A DNA stretch of 21,706 bases from Anaerolineae bacterium (GTDB taxonomy: Bacteria > Chloroflexota > Anaerolineae > JACIWR01), in the NCBI GenBank assembly GCA_021162125.1, contig JAGGZG010000045.1, forward strand, positions 1 to 21,706. Reading direction: 5' to 3'. This document shows, piece after piece, positions 13,438-21,186 of this stretch. A program made the position numbers and the translations under genes. The stretch's first letter is position 1. Each line of letters starts with the position of its first letter. Under the pieces are notes generated by a model. That model had not been told where the DNA came from, searched no databases, and saw only the letters and a program-made list of their open reading frames with translations.

Positions 13438-15654
13438 ATGCTGACTAACGACGCCGATCACTCATCCACAACGGATAAGCCTGGGAAACAGTGGCGGCCG
13501 TTCCTACGGGCGGTGCTCTTCGGCCTCGCCTTTGCCCTGCTGACTACTCTGACCCTGGGTTTTCACCTTTTGCCCACCGTCCGGGTAACCCTGGATGTGG
13601 GCGACGTCTGCCCACGCGACATTCGTGCTCCAGAGCGCAAAACTTTCGTCAGCCAGATCCGCACCGACGAGGCACGGGCCCGCGCGGAAGCGTCCGTGCC
13701 CGACGTGTACGACACACCGGATCAGAGCATTGCCCGGCAGCAGATAGCTCGCGCCCGGCAAATATTGGATTTCATTGATTCGGTGCGCCATGACACATAC
13801 GCCACGGACGAGGAACGCGCGCGTTGGCTGAGCGCCATTGAAGACGTGACCCTGTCCCCGACGATCATCAAGCAGATACTAGACCTGTCCGAGGATGACT
13901 GGCAGGCGGTCAAAAAAGAGGTCATCTACGTCCTGGACCAGGCGATGCGCAGCGAGATACGTGAGGGACAGCTCGCCGAGGCACGACGCATGATACCCGC
14001 CTTGGTCAGTCTGGACCTTTCGGACACTCAGGTGCAGATCGTGGTCGCTCTGGGCCGCGATCTCATCCGGCCTAACACTTTCTACAACGCGGAGCGCACC
14101 GCCGAGGCCAGACAGGCAGCGCGGGATGCAGTCCCACCAGTGCAGCGCACCATCGAGAAGGGCGAGGTGATCCTTCGTGAGGGCGACCTGGTCACCCCGC
14201 TGGCCGTGGAGGCGTTGGATGCCTATCACCTGCGGCGGCCGGCCGCCGACTGGCGGGATATCGGCAGCGCCATCATCTTTGCCGTGGGGATAACGGTGGC
14301 CCTGGAACTGTACATCGCCGCGTTCAACCCGGTGCTGTGGCGTAATTGGCGGCACCTGGCACTCATTTTCCTCCTGACGGGCCTCTTCGTCTTGCTGGCC
14401 AAGGTGATGATTCCCGGCCGGGTCGGATTGCCTTACGTGTACCCCCTACCCGCTCTGGCCATGATTCTCGCCGTTCTCCTCGACGCCCGGTTGGGAATTT
14501 TGGTCGCCACTTTGATAAGCCTGGTGCTGGGATACGTGGGGGACGGCGATTTTGCACTCGCCGCGTACGGATTTATGGGCAGCTTGGTCGGGGTGCTGAG
14601 CTTACGCCGGGTGGAGCACCTGGGCGCATTTTTCTGGGCCGGGGTGTACATCACGCTGGCCGACCTGCTGGCAGTCGCCGCCTTTCGCCTACCAGACCGT
14701 AACCTCGACCTGGTGGGAGTGGGTATCCTGGTGATAGGCTGCGTGGGCAACGGTTTACTCTCGGCCACGCTCACCCTGGGCGGATATTATCTGCTGGGTA
14801 GTATTTTCGATATCACCACTTCGTTGCAACTGCTGGAACTGGCCCGTCCCACCCATCCGCTGATGCGTCAACTCCTCCTCAAAGCCCCCGGAACTTATCA
14901 CCACAGCATTCTGGTCTCCAACATGGCGGAGCAAGCAGCGGAGCGCATTGGCGCGGACGCTCTGCTCACCCGCGTGGGTGCGTTTTATCACGACATTGGA
15001 AAAACAGCGCGCCCCTATTTCTTCGCCGAGAACCAGGTAGAGGGGGTAAACGTGCACAGCCGGCTTGATCCTTACACCAGCGCCGAGATCATCATCAGCC
15101 ACGTGAAGGATGGGCTTGAACTGGCGAAAAAGTACCGGCTACCGCGTAAAGTGCGCGATTTCATCATGCAGCACCACGGCACGAGCCTGGCCAGCTATTT
15201 CTATCGTGAGGCCGTGGAGCAGTATGGGGAAGAGCACGTGAACCCGGACGATTTCCGCTACCCCGGCCCCAGACCCCAGAGCCGCGAGACGGCTATCGTC
15301 ATGCTGGCCGACGCCTGTGAGGCTACGGTGCGCGCCTCCCGCCCGTCCACTTCGGAGGAACTGGAGGAGATGGTGCGTCAGATTATCCTAAACCGTCTGC
15401 TGGAGGGCGATTTGGACGAGTGCGACCTTACTTTGCGCGATTTGGATCAGATTCGCGAGGTTTTTGTCAGCATCCTACAGGGTCTATTCCATCCCCGCAT
15501 CAAGTATCCCCCAGGAAAACAGCCCCGGCTGACGGCCGGCGAGAGCCAGATCGTGCTGCACCCCTCGACTCCGGGCGAGATAGTCGCCGCAGGAGAAGAC
15601 AGTGAAATACCCAGTGAACCAGATGGGGGTATAGGAGGCGGTGGTCAGCAGTGA
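13438..15654 (+). CDS. 7TM-HD phosphodiesterase, PgpH-like
   Basis: A 738-residue membrane protein. It has one N-terminal transmembrane helix (about 23-46), an extracytoplasmic 7TMR-HDED domain (about 50-275), a multi-helix membrane domain (about 278-470, including the VYPLPALAMILAVLLDARLG segment), and a cytosolic HD domain with H488/H489, the metal-binding HD pair H518-D519 in YHDIGK, and HHGTSL further on. In Firmicutes PgpH this layout hydrolyses cyclic di-AMP. The C-terminal tail (about 690-738) is proline/glycine-rich and not conserved. The usual neighbours ybeY or phoH are not here. The ATG at 13438 is preceded by AGAGG 10 nt upstream. The following Clp1-like gene starts at its stop codon. 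Confidence 0.93.
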   Translation: MLTNDADHSSTTDKPGKQWRPFLRAVLFGLAFALLTTLTLGFHLLPTVRVTLDVGDVCPRDIRAPERKTFVSQIRTDEARARAEASVPDVYDTPDQSIARQQIARARQILDFIDSVRHDTYATDEERARWLSAIEDVTLSPTIIKQILDLSEDDWQAVKKEVIYVLDQAMRSEIREGQLAEARRMIPALVSLDLSDTQVQIVVALGRDLIRPNTFYNAERTAEARQAARDAVPPVQRTIEKGEVILREGDLVTPLAVEALDAYHLRRPAADWRDIGSAIIFAVGITVALELYIAAFNPVLWRNWRHLALIFLLTGLFVLLAKVMIPGRVGLPYVYPLPALAMILAVLLDARLGILVATLISLVLGYVGDGDFALAAYGFMGSLVGVLSLRRVEHLGAFFWAGVYITLADLLAVAAFRLPDRNLDLVGVGILVIGCVGNGLLSATLTLGGYYLLGSIFDITTSLQLLELARPTHPLMRQLLLKAPGTYHHSILVSNMAEQAAERIGADALLTRVGAFYHDIGKTARPYFFAENQVEGVNVHSRLDPYTSAEIIISHVKDGLELAKKYRLPRKVRDFIMQHHGTSLASYFYREAVEQYGEEHVNPDDFRYPGPRPQSRETAIVMLADACEATVRASRPSTSEELEEMVRQIILNRLLEGDLDECDLTLRDLDQIREVFVSILQGLFHPRIKYPPGKQPRLTAGESQIVLHPSTPGEIVAAGEDSEIPSEPDGGIGGGGQQ

Positions 15655-15655
15655 G

Positions 15656-16525
15656 ATGAGCGACGAGATCCGCGTGCCTCCCGCATGGAAGCGGGTCGAC
15701 GTGAGCACCCTGACTGGAACAATCATGATCATCGGGGCATCGGACACGGGCAAATCCACCTTTGCCCGTTATCTGTTTCGCCGTCTGGTGGAGTATTACC
15801 CACGGGTCGGCCTTCTGGACTGCGACGTTGGTCAGAGTTCGTTGGGCCTGCCCACCACGTTGACCCTGGCTCTGAGCACCTCGGCCACGGAGGGTAAACC
15901 GGCCTGGAACGGGCGGCTGGCCTACTTCGTGGGGGCGATCTCTCCACGGGGGCACATGCTGCCGGTAGTGGTCGGTGCACACAAACTTCAACGCCGGGCA
16001 CAGCAATGGGGTGTCGGGGCAGTGGTGGTAGACACCACCGGGCTGGTGGACGCGGCGGCTGGCGGCGGGGCACTCAAGCAGTGGAAAATCGAGCTTTTGG
16101 AGCCGACCACGGTGTTTGCCTTCGCCCGCGGGGTCGAGTTGGAGCACATCCTCTGGCCCTGGCGTCGTGATCCCCGCGTGCGCGTGATCGAACTGCCCGT
16201 GCCGAGGGCGGTGAGGGAGCGAACGCGCGAGACCCGCATCCGCTATCGGGTTGAGCGGTGGAAGAACTACTTCTCGCGAGCAGACACGCTTCAGCTTTCC
16301 CTGCGACAGTTGGCCGTCTTTGGTCTGGAGGCAATGACTCCTGGCCAGTTGTTGGCCCTACAAGACGCGGACGGTTTCGCCCTGGGCCTGGGCGTCGTCC
16401 GCAGCTACGACCCTCACACGCAGGCCGTCGCTATCTACACCCCCTTGCCCTCCCTGGAGGATGTGAGCAGCATCCGCTTGGGCACGCTGCGGCTGAACCC
16501 GGCCACAGGGCGGGAGATGTACTGA
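15656..16525 (+). CDS. Clp1-type P-loop polynucleotide kinase homologue
   Basis: A 289-residue protein with a Clp1_P-type kinase domain: Walker A GASDTGKST (27-35), LLDCDVGQSS (53-62), and a VVVDTTGLVD strand (124-132). Clp1 and Grc3/Nol9 phosphorylate 5'-hydroxyl RNA ends in eukaryotes and archaea; bacterial relatives are mostly uncharacterised. The C-terminal part (about 185-289) has a small beta-rich domain similar in placement to the Clp1 C-terminal domain. The start is uncertain: ATG 15656 lies 1 nt after the stop of the HD gene, with AGGAGG (15633-15638) 17 nt upstream, while a GTG at 15641 has that site only 2 nt away. Close linkage to the HD gene suggests cotranscription. The substrate is inferred, not shown. 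Confidence 0.82.
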   Translation: MSDEIRVPPAWKRVDVSTLTGTIMIIGASDTGKSTFARYLFRRLVEYYPRVGLLDCDVGQSSLGLPTTLTLALSTSATEGKPAWNGRLAYFVGAISPRGHMLPVVVGAHKLQRRAQQWGVGAVVVDTTGLVDAAAGGGALKQWKIELLEPTTVFAFARGVELEHILWPWRRDPRVRVIELPVPRAVRERTRETRIRYRVERWKNYFSRADTLQLSLRQLAVFGLEAMTPGQLLALQDADGFALGLGVVRSYDPHTQAVAIYTPLPSLEDVSSIRLGTLRLNPATGREMY

Positions 16526-16584
16526 TCGAAGCAGCGATACCCTCGCTGACATTTCACTAAACCGGGGCCGGAGGAGAGGAACTT

Positions 16585-16665
16585 TTGGGCAATCTGGCGC
16601 GTCTAGGGGGTGAATTGCTTCGGTATATCGAGAAGAAATCACTGACGGATGCCAGCGGGAGGTAA
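16585..16665 (+). CDS. Possible 26-residue peptide
   Basis: A TTG (16585) lies 4-5 nt after GGAGGAGAGGA and opens 26 codons ending at TAA (16663-16665), whose region also contains the ribosome site of the next gene. The product begins MGNLARLGGELLRYIEKK and would form an amphipathic helix. It may be a leader peptide coupled to the lipoprotein, a remnant of a lost gene, or chance. I do not recognise it. Confidence 0.3.
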   Translation: MGNLARLGGELLRYIEKKSLTDASGR

Positions 16666-16668
16666 ATT

Positions 16669-17169
16669 ATGAGACGCAAGTGGATTTGGCTTCTGGTTGG
16701 CTGGTTGATGATCCTGGGTGTGGTCGCCTGCGGTCGGGCGGTATCCTCGCTTTCATTAGGAGTTGCCCCCACCGCACCTCCGGACACACCAGTGGCTAAG
16801 ACGGTGGCTTCAACCGCTACCGCAGAGCCCGCAGGCACACCCACGCCGCTGTGGACCGCTGTCCCCACTATCCCCATCCCATCCGACACGACTTTACAGA
16901 AGCTGGTGATACGGGCCAAGGAGGATCTGGCCAAGCGACTCTCCATCGAGGTAGACCAGATCGGCCTGATAGAAGCGAAGGCGGTCGAGTGGTCGGATAC
17001 CAGTCTGGGCTGCCCGAAGCCAGGGATGATGTACGCGCAGGTGATCACACCGGGGTATCGCGTGGTACTGGAGGTGGGAGGGGAGACGTACGAATATCAC
17101 ACAGACCAGGGCCGAGTAGTGGTGCTGTGCGAGGGTGCATCCTCGCCTGGAATGCCGTCGGAACGGTAG
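16669..17169 (+). CDS. Secreted lipoprotein with C-terminal conserved domain
   Basis: A 166-residue lipoprotein. It has a basic start (MRRK), a hydrophobic core and a lipobox VVAC with the lipidated C21. A Thr/Pro/Ala-rich linker (about 30-75) spaces the mature domain from the membrane. The C-terminal domain (about 80-155) reads VIRAKEDLAKRL...AVEWSDTSLGCPKPGMMYAQV..PGYRVVLEVGGETYEYHTDQGRVVVLC in outline, a pattern I recall from hypothetical exported proteins of Chloroflexota and Cyanobacteria; its function is unknown, and the two cysteines near LGCP and VLCE could form a disulfide. GGGAGG (16657-16662) gives a 6-nt spacing to the ATG. It is followed by a terminator. Confidence 0.82.
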   Translation: MRRKWIWLLVGWLMILGVVACGRAVSSLSLGVAPTAPPDTPVAKTVASTATAEPAGTPTPLWTAVPTIPIPSDTTLQKLVIRAKEDLAKRLSIEVDQIGLIEAKAVEWSDTSLGCPKPGMMYAQVITPGYRVVLEVGGETYEYHTDQGRVVVLCEGASSPGMPSER

Positions 17170-17200
17170 TAGTAGCATCAACCAAGTGGGTCATGCACAC

Positions 17201-17235
17201 AAAGGCGGAGAGGCTGCTGTGCCTCCCCGCTTTTG
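17201..17235 (+). terminator. Intrinsic terminator after the lipoprotein
   Basis: AAAGGCGGAGAGG (17201-17213) pairs with CCTCCCCGCTTTT (17222-17234) with one mismatch and one G-U pair; the loop is 8 nt, and the 3' arm ends in a T-run. Confidence 0.6.
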
Positions 17236-17374
17236 ATTCTGCTCACCAGACGCACTACCACACGTTGAGCTCACAGTGAGACGACAGAATGTGGTCCGCA
17301 CAGTTGCTGATGATGGCTACCTGCGTGTGGCCAAGTTCGACCGGGGCGGGCCCTACGGACAGCACGCTTACAGC

Positions 17375-17406
17375 AAAAACTCCCAGCCCGTGGGCCGGGA
17401 GTTTTT
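17375..17406. terminator. Bidirectional intrinsic terminator
   Basis: AAAAACTCCC (17375-17384) pairs with GGGAGTTTTT (17397-17406), and the inner GCC/GGC extends the stem. T-runs occur at the 3' end on both strands, so it can end both the rightward lipoprotein transcript and the leftward metalloprotease transcript, which stops at 17425. Confidence 0.85.
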
Positions 17407-17424
17407 ATTTGTCTGTGTCGCCAC

Positions 17425-19935
17425 TCAGTTAGAAGAATACGACTTGAGAACGATGGGGATGTAGACAAAAGAAGCGCTGGAGCTTTGCCCTGCTTCGTTG
17501 ACCTGCACTGTTCGGGTGAAACTGCCTTCGAGACCTTCCTCATCCTTAACCAATAGGGCCACGGTATAGGTGTTGGCCATGTCAAAGGTGTGGGTGATAA
17601 CTTTGGTAGTGGACCATTCGGTATCGAAAACACCGTCGTTCTCCCAATCCCAACGCACTTGCAGCTCTGTCGGCGGAGTAGTGTCGTCGTCGCAACCGGA
17701 GGCATCAAAGGAAAAGACGGTATTGGTGTAGCCTTCGCTGGGGCTGACGGTGAAAGTAGCCGTAGGTGGGCTTCCGGTAGCTTGCACCGTGACCGTGTGC
17801 GTGGTAGTGTTGGTCAGTCCCTGGCCATCACGAACTTCCAGGGCGATAGTGTACGCGTTCGATAACCCGTAACTGTGTGTGATCTGCTTTACGGTGGAAT
17901 ATTCTGTATCCCATCCGCCGTCGTTCTCCCAATCCCAACGCACCTCGAGATCAGCAGAGGGCGTCTCGTAGTCACTGGAAGCGGAGGCATCAAACTGGAA
18001 GACCGTTTCCGTGGTGCCCACAGTAGGCAACACGCTAAAAGCGGCCGCGGGTTGGGTGTTGATCACGGTGATAGTACGAGTGGCTACATCCCGCAAGTCT
18101 ACGCCGTCCCGCACTTCCACGGCAGTGTTGTAAGTGCCGGGCGCGGTGTAACTGTGGGTGGCGGTCTTCGTCGTTGACCAGTCCGTGTCCCATACCCAGT
18201 CACCATCCCAGTCCCAGCGCACTTCGAGCTGGCTAGCCGGAGTCTGAGTGTCCGTGCTAGCTGAGGCATCGAAATTAAACACGGTGTCAATCGTGCCGGA
18301 GATGGTACTGGCGGTAAATGAGGCAGTGGGCGGGGTCTCGCTGGTCGCCTGGAAGGTGAGGTCGTAACCGGCCGTCTCGTCCGCGTCCCCCCGGTTGGTA
18401 ACGATGACCACTACCTCATCGTAGGTGGCGGGATCGGTGACTACCCACGTGCCCTGGCCGCCGCTTAGCGAGACCTGTTTGATGGTCACCCGCCCATCGG
18501 GGTGTCGCAGTGCACCCTGCACCATGAAATCTGTGCTATCGTAGCTCTCAAAGGTCACCTGAAAGTTAACCGTGGACTCTACCTCGATGTACTCCGCACT
18601 GCGGTGTTCCAGGCGCTCGTTGCCGTCGGTGAAGCTGTTGTAGGTCAGCGGCGTCCCGTTGAAGGGGATGATAGCCTCGGTTTCAATGGCCCCGCCACTG
18701 ATCGCACCCTTGTAGCCGTCGGCCTCCTCGTAGTCGTAAGGAGCGTTCGGGGCCAGGTCCGAGAGCACGTAATTGGCCGCCGTAAAGCGAGGGAAGAGGG
18801 TGGCAAAGTCAGTGCCCGCCTCCAGCAGGGCCAACTCAACGGTATCCATGTTGTCCTGCGTGACTGCGTGCTCCCAGATGCGCCGCACCGTGGTCTGGCC
18901 ATAGTGTTCCGAGATGTAACGCATGAAAATCCAGCGGCTATAGGCATACGAGGTGAACGTGGTATCCAGGGCCATGTCAGGCTCTTTAAACAGTTTGTCC
19001 AGGAACTGGTAATTGTCGTTGATGTCGTCGTAGACCTCATCCTCGATCCAAGTAGCAGTGGACTCCATCAGCCAGGTTTCTTCTGTGCCATCGTAGCCTA
19101 CCTGGATGGCGTGGTTAAACTCGTGAGCGACGGTCACTTTGATGTCATTTTGGGGCGAGGGTTGGAGCTTGAAATCGTTCTCCAGCACCATGTAACTGTA
19201 ATAGGCATCGGTCTCGGTGACGGTGGGCGAGTTGGGATTGTCACCCACGAAGCCGTCGCTGTAGTTCACGTAACCGTAGTAGGGCCAGCAGTTTTTGAGG
19301 TAAACGTCGTAGCGGGTATCGCCACCCTCACCGGTATCCGGTGGTGGTTGCAGCCAACCCATGGTCGTGATCTCCGTGCTCCACACATTCTCGACTGCCT
19401 CCGCTACCCACTCCAGGTAGTCGGGTGTGCCGTTCGCATTGTCGTCATCAGACGGAATCTCGTCCGCGTCGCCGTCCAGTTGGGTGTAGTGGATGCGGAA
19501 GTGAGCGGTGTCGTAAGTCTCCTCGCCATTGATCGTGGGCCGCGATTGCGCCAGCGGGAGCACCTCGCCGGGCAGAGGAACTCCCAGCCTAAACTCGCGC
19601 AGCAGGATTTTGGTCTCCATGCTCAGTGAGTCCCAGGCGCTCATCACCTCGGCCACCACCAGAGTAGCCCCACGGGAGGGGGTATCGCTCTGAAACTCGA
19701 CCGGCAGGCGATCGGGGGCGAAGACGCTGTACACCTTGTACACCAGTGCCGTCTCGTAGTCGAGTTCGCCGCGCAGGTAGGCGTTCTCAATGAGTTCCAG
19801 GCTGGATGGCCGGCCACCCTGGGCCACGGTCGGCGTGGCCAGCAGCCACCATCCTCCGGTCAGGGTCAGGCTGGCCAGGGCCAGGGAGATCGCGACTTTC
19901 ATCCAACTGTGTCTCTGAATCAAATTGCTCCTCAC
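17425..19935 (-). CDS. Exported zinc metalloprotease with three PKD domains (MXAN_6640-like)
   Basis: An 836-residue secreted protein. A signal peptide is visible (about 12-40, ending TPTVAQG). The protease domain contains YDTAHFRIHYT, PDYLEWVAEAVENVW, DTRYDVYL, and the zinc motif HEFNH (271-275) followed by ESTATW with E291, matching the MXAN_6640-type pattern. Three PKD repeats follow (about 535-625, 626-716, 720-815), each with F.FDAS and VRWDW..D. and HS/HT-type strands; they may bind polysaccharide or protein. The C-terminus FVYIPIVLKSYSSN resembles a short hydrophobic end that I recall from exported Chloroflexota proteins. The GTG at 19935 follows GGAGGA. Two PKD repeats share a 26-bp identical DNA stretch. 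It is a single gene ending at a bidirectional terminator. Confidence 0.9.
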   Translation of the reverse strand: MRSNLIQRHSWMKVAISLALASLTLTGGWWLLATPTVAQGGRPSSLELIENAYLRGELDYETALVYKVYSVFAPDRLPVEFQSDTPSRGATLVVAEVMSAWDSLSMETKILLREFRLGVPLPGEVLPLAQSRPTINGEETYDTAHFRIHYTQLDGDADEIPSDDDNANGTPDYLEWVAEAVENVWSTEITTMGWLQPPPDTGEGGDTRYDVYLKNCWPYYGYVNYSDGFVGDNPNSPTVTETDAYYSYMVLENDFKLQPSPQNDIKVTVAHEFNHAIQVGYDGTEETWLMESTATWIEDEVYDDINDNYQFLDKLFKEPDMALDTTFTSYAYSRWIFMRYISEHYGQTTVRRIWEHAVTQDNMDTVELALLEAGTDFATLFPRFTAANYVLSDLAPNAPYDYEEADGYKGAISGGAIETEAIIPFNGTPLTYNSFTDGNERLEHRSAEYIEVESTVNFQVTFESYDSTDFMVQGALRHPDGRVTIKQVSLSGGQGTWVVTDPATYDEVVVIVTNRGDADETAGYDLTFQATSETPPTASFTASTISGTIDTVFNFDASASTDTQTPASQLEVRWDWDGDWVWDTDWSTTKTATHSYTAPGTYNTAVEVRDGVDLRDVATRTITVINTQPAAAFSVLPTVGTTETVFQFDASASSDYETPSADLEVRWDWENDGGWDTEYSTVKQITHSYGLSNAYTIALEVRDGQGLTNTTTHTVTVQATGSPPTATFTVSPSEGYTNTVFSFDASGCDDDTTPPTELQVRWDWENDGVFDTEWSTTKVITHTFDMANTYTVALLVKDEEGLEGSFTRTVQVNEAGQSSSASFVYIPIVLKSYSSN
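17633..17943 (-). repeat. 26-bp exact DNA repeat in adjacent PKD domains
   Basis: The 26 bases at 17633-17658 recur unchanged at 17918-17943, offset 285 bp, and encode the VRWDWENDG stretch in PKD domains 3 and 2. The first PKD domain at 18200-18222 carries a diverged copy. This points to recent duplication or gene conversion within the gene. Confidence 0.8.
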
Positions 19936-19986
19936 GATAAAGTTCCTCCTCGGCGATGCTGGTTTGCGCGTACAAGTGCTGGGTAA

Positions 19987-20143
19987 AAATTTCCCGACCT
20001 GTGCAGTTTAGATCTGCTACCTGAGAACCCAGATCTCAGGACAGTAACGGATCAGGTTAAATTCCCAGAGTTTTCCCCAAATAAGATGTATTGATCCGTT
20101 GATGTCTTGGAATCCGCGTTCTTAATGGCACAGGTCGAAATTT
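19987..20143. repeat. Nested inverted-repeat unit, 157 bp
   Basis: The ends pair over 16 bp: CGACCTGTGC (19995-20004) with GCACAGGTCG (20128-20137), then, past a CC bulge, AAATTT (19987-19992) with AAATTT (20138-20143). Inside are AACGGATCA/TGATCCGTT (20046-20054 and 20092-20100) and CCTGAGA/TCTCAGG (20020-20026 and 20034-20040). No ORF is inside. It may be an RNA structure, a regulatory region of the protease gene, or a small mobile element. The rest of the gap 19936-20227 shows no other clear feature. Confidence 0.5.
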
Positions 20144-20227
20144 CCGAAGTCTCGATGGGAACCTTTTGGGATGATAAAACGTCTATGATTACAAGATGAG
20201 TTCACGGTCAGAGAGTTCTCGGAAAGC

Positions 20228-20338
20228 GGTTGCCCGACGATAAATCATCGGGCTGAGCAACCCAAGCCTGCTAGAAGCAGGCTGGATAGGGCGCTTCAGC
20301 GTCCTTACGCTGCTCAGCCGGGGCATTTATGCCTCGGC
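20228..20338. repeat. Array of four consecutive hairpins
   Basis: Four stems follow each other within 111 bp. GCCCGA/TCGGGC (20232-20237, 20248-20253) has a longer imperfect stem flanked by GGTT/AACC. AGCCTGCT/AGCAGGCT (20265-20272, 20276-20283) is perfect with a 3-nt loop. CAGCGT/ACGCTG (20297-20302, 20307-20312) can alternatively form GGGCGC/GCGTCC. GCCGGGGCAT/ATGCCTCGGC (20317-20326, 20329-20338) is a 10-bp stem with one G-U pair and a 2-nt loop. I have seen similar chains of short palindromes between genes in this phylum, from memory only. Confidence 0.6.
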
Positions 20339-20391
20339 AAGGCTGGACTTTCCAAGGGCACTCGTTTAACCAAAGGGGGGTAAAGAAGCTC

Positions 20392-21054
20392 ATGAAACTC
20401 ATGAAACGCAACGTGTTCCGAACATTACTTCCTTTACTCATACTCTTGCTAATCGCCGGGTGCGGGCCAACAACACCCTCTCTTACACCTTCTCCCTCAC
20501 CGCTCCCGCCCACACCAACCTCGCCCGCCGGGCCAGAACCGTTGCCGGATGCACCCACACATCTCAAGCCGACGCTTCCACCGCAGGGATTCCCGCCGGA
20601 GCAGTTTATCTTCGTCGAAGTGCGGGAAGAGCGCGTGACCAAGTCCAGCGGGCAGACGACGACCTTTGCCGGCGAACAGGTGACGTACAGCTTCAACCCG
20701 GAGTCCGGTACACTGAAGGGCACGCTCAATGGTACGCTCGGTGCGGATACTCAAGTGATTGTGGGCCACCTGGTCATCACCCAAATCAACCAGAACAAAG
20801 CTTTCAGCGGCCAACTTTACGTTCTTTCCCCCGACTTGCACCTGCCCATCACTTTCACCGTGATTGAGCCGTACGGGACGGTGTGTTTCACCTACGAGGG
20901 CCAGGAACACTGTCTGCAACCTGGCCAGGAGATTGCGTTCCAGACGCGCGATTCAGGTGGTCAGGGATTGGATGCTGGTCAGACTTCGCGCACACTCACT
21001 GTGATTAACCACGGCCTGCTGGACAAGGCGAACTTGCAAGTCGTGGGGCCTTAA
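20392..21054 (+). CDS. Secreted lipoprotein, unknown function
   Basis: A 220-residue lipoprotein. The signal peptide is MKLMKRNVFRTLLPLLILLL and the lipobox is LIAGC with lipidated C24. A Pro/Thr/Ser-rich linker (about 25-70) is followed by a domain of about 140 residues rich in beta strands: FIFVEVREERV, QVTYSFNPESGTLKGTLNG, VIVGHLVITQINQNKAFSGQLYVLSPDLHLPITFTV, and a cysteine pair (VCFTYEGQEHCL) that may form a disulfide. I do not recognise the family. The ATG at 20392 follows a G-rich AAAGGGGGG at 11 nt; an ATG at 20401 is also possible, and a longer start at 20329 lies in a hairpin. Hairpin clusters lie on both sides of the gene. Confidence 0.78.
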   Translation: MKLMKRNVFRTLLPLLILLLIAGCGPTTPSLTPSPSPLPPTPTSPAGPEPLPDAPTHLKPTLPPQGFPPEQFIFVEVREERVTKSSGQTTTFAGEQVTYSFNPESGTLKGTLNGTLGADTQVIVGHLVITQINQNKAFSGQLYVLSPDLHLPITFTVIEPYGTVCFTYEGQEHCLQPGQEIAFQTRDSGGQGLDAGQTSRTLTVINHGLLDKANLQVVGP

Positions 21055-21056
21055 TA

Positions 21057-21176
21057 GGGCCGGCGGGGCACGGCCCCGCCCTACAAAAGATGATGCGAAG
21101 CCCACACGCGGGGTGTGGACTTCGCCCAGTTGTTTCATCGTTCGGGTTGGAGGGAAGGGGGTAGCCCCTTCCCTCC
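21057..21176. terminator. Three consecutive hairpins between convergent genes
   Basis: GGCGGGGC/GCCCCGCC (21062-21069, 21073-21080), 8 bp with a 3-nt loop; GCGAAG-CCACAC/GTGTGG-CTTCGC (21095-21107, 21113-21125), 12 bp with one mismatch; and GGAGGGAAGGGG/CCCCTTCCCTCC (21149-21160, 21165-21176), a perfect 12-bp stem with a 4-nt loop. None has a strong T-run. Position between two gene ends fits termination or 3' end protection. Confidence 0.55.
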
Positions 21177-21186
21177 GCCTATGCTA

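Noticed and set aside
13235..13444. Small TTG-started ORF of 69 codons between yqeY and the HD gene
   Set aside because: It has no ribosome site, runs through the strong hairpin, and overlaps the HD gene start in another frame.
17276..17464. Small plus-strand ORF of 62 codons
   Set aside because: It crosses the bidirectional terminator and the end of the metalloprotease gene; no ribosome site.
18502..19629. Plus-strand reading frame (375 codons) opposite the metalloprotease
   Set aside because: It is a low-complexity valine/glycine-rich shadow of the protease gene, which has HEFNH and a signal peptide.
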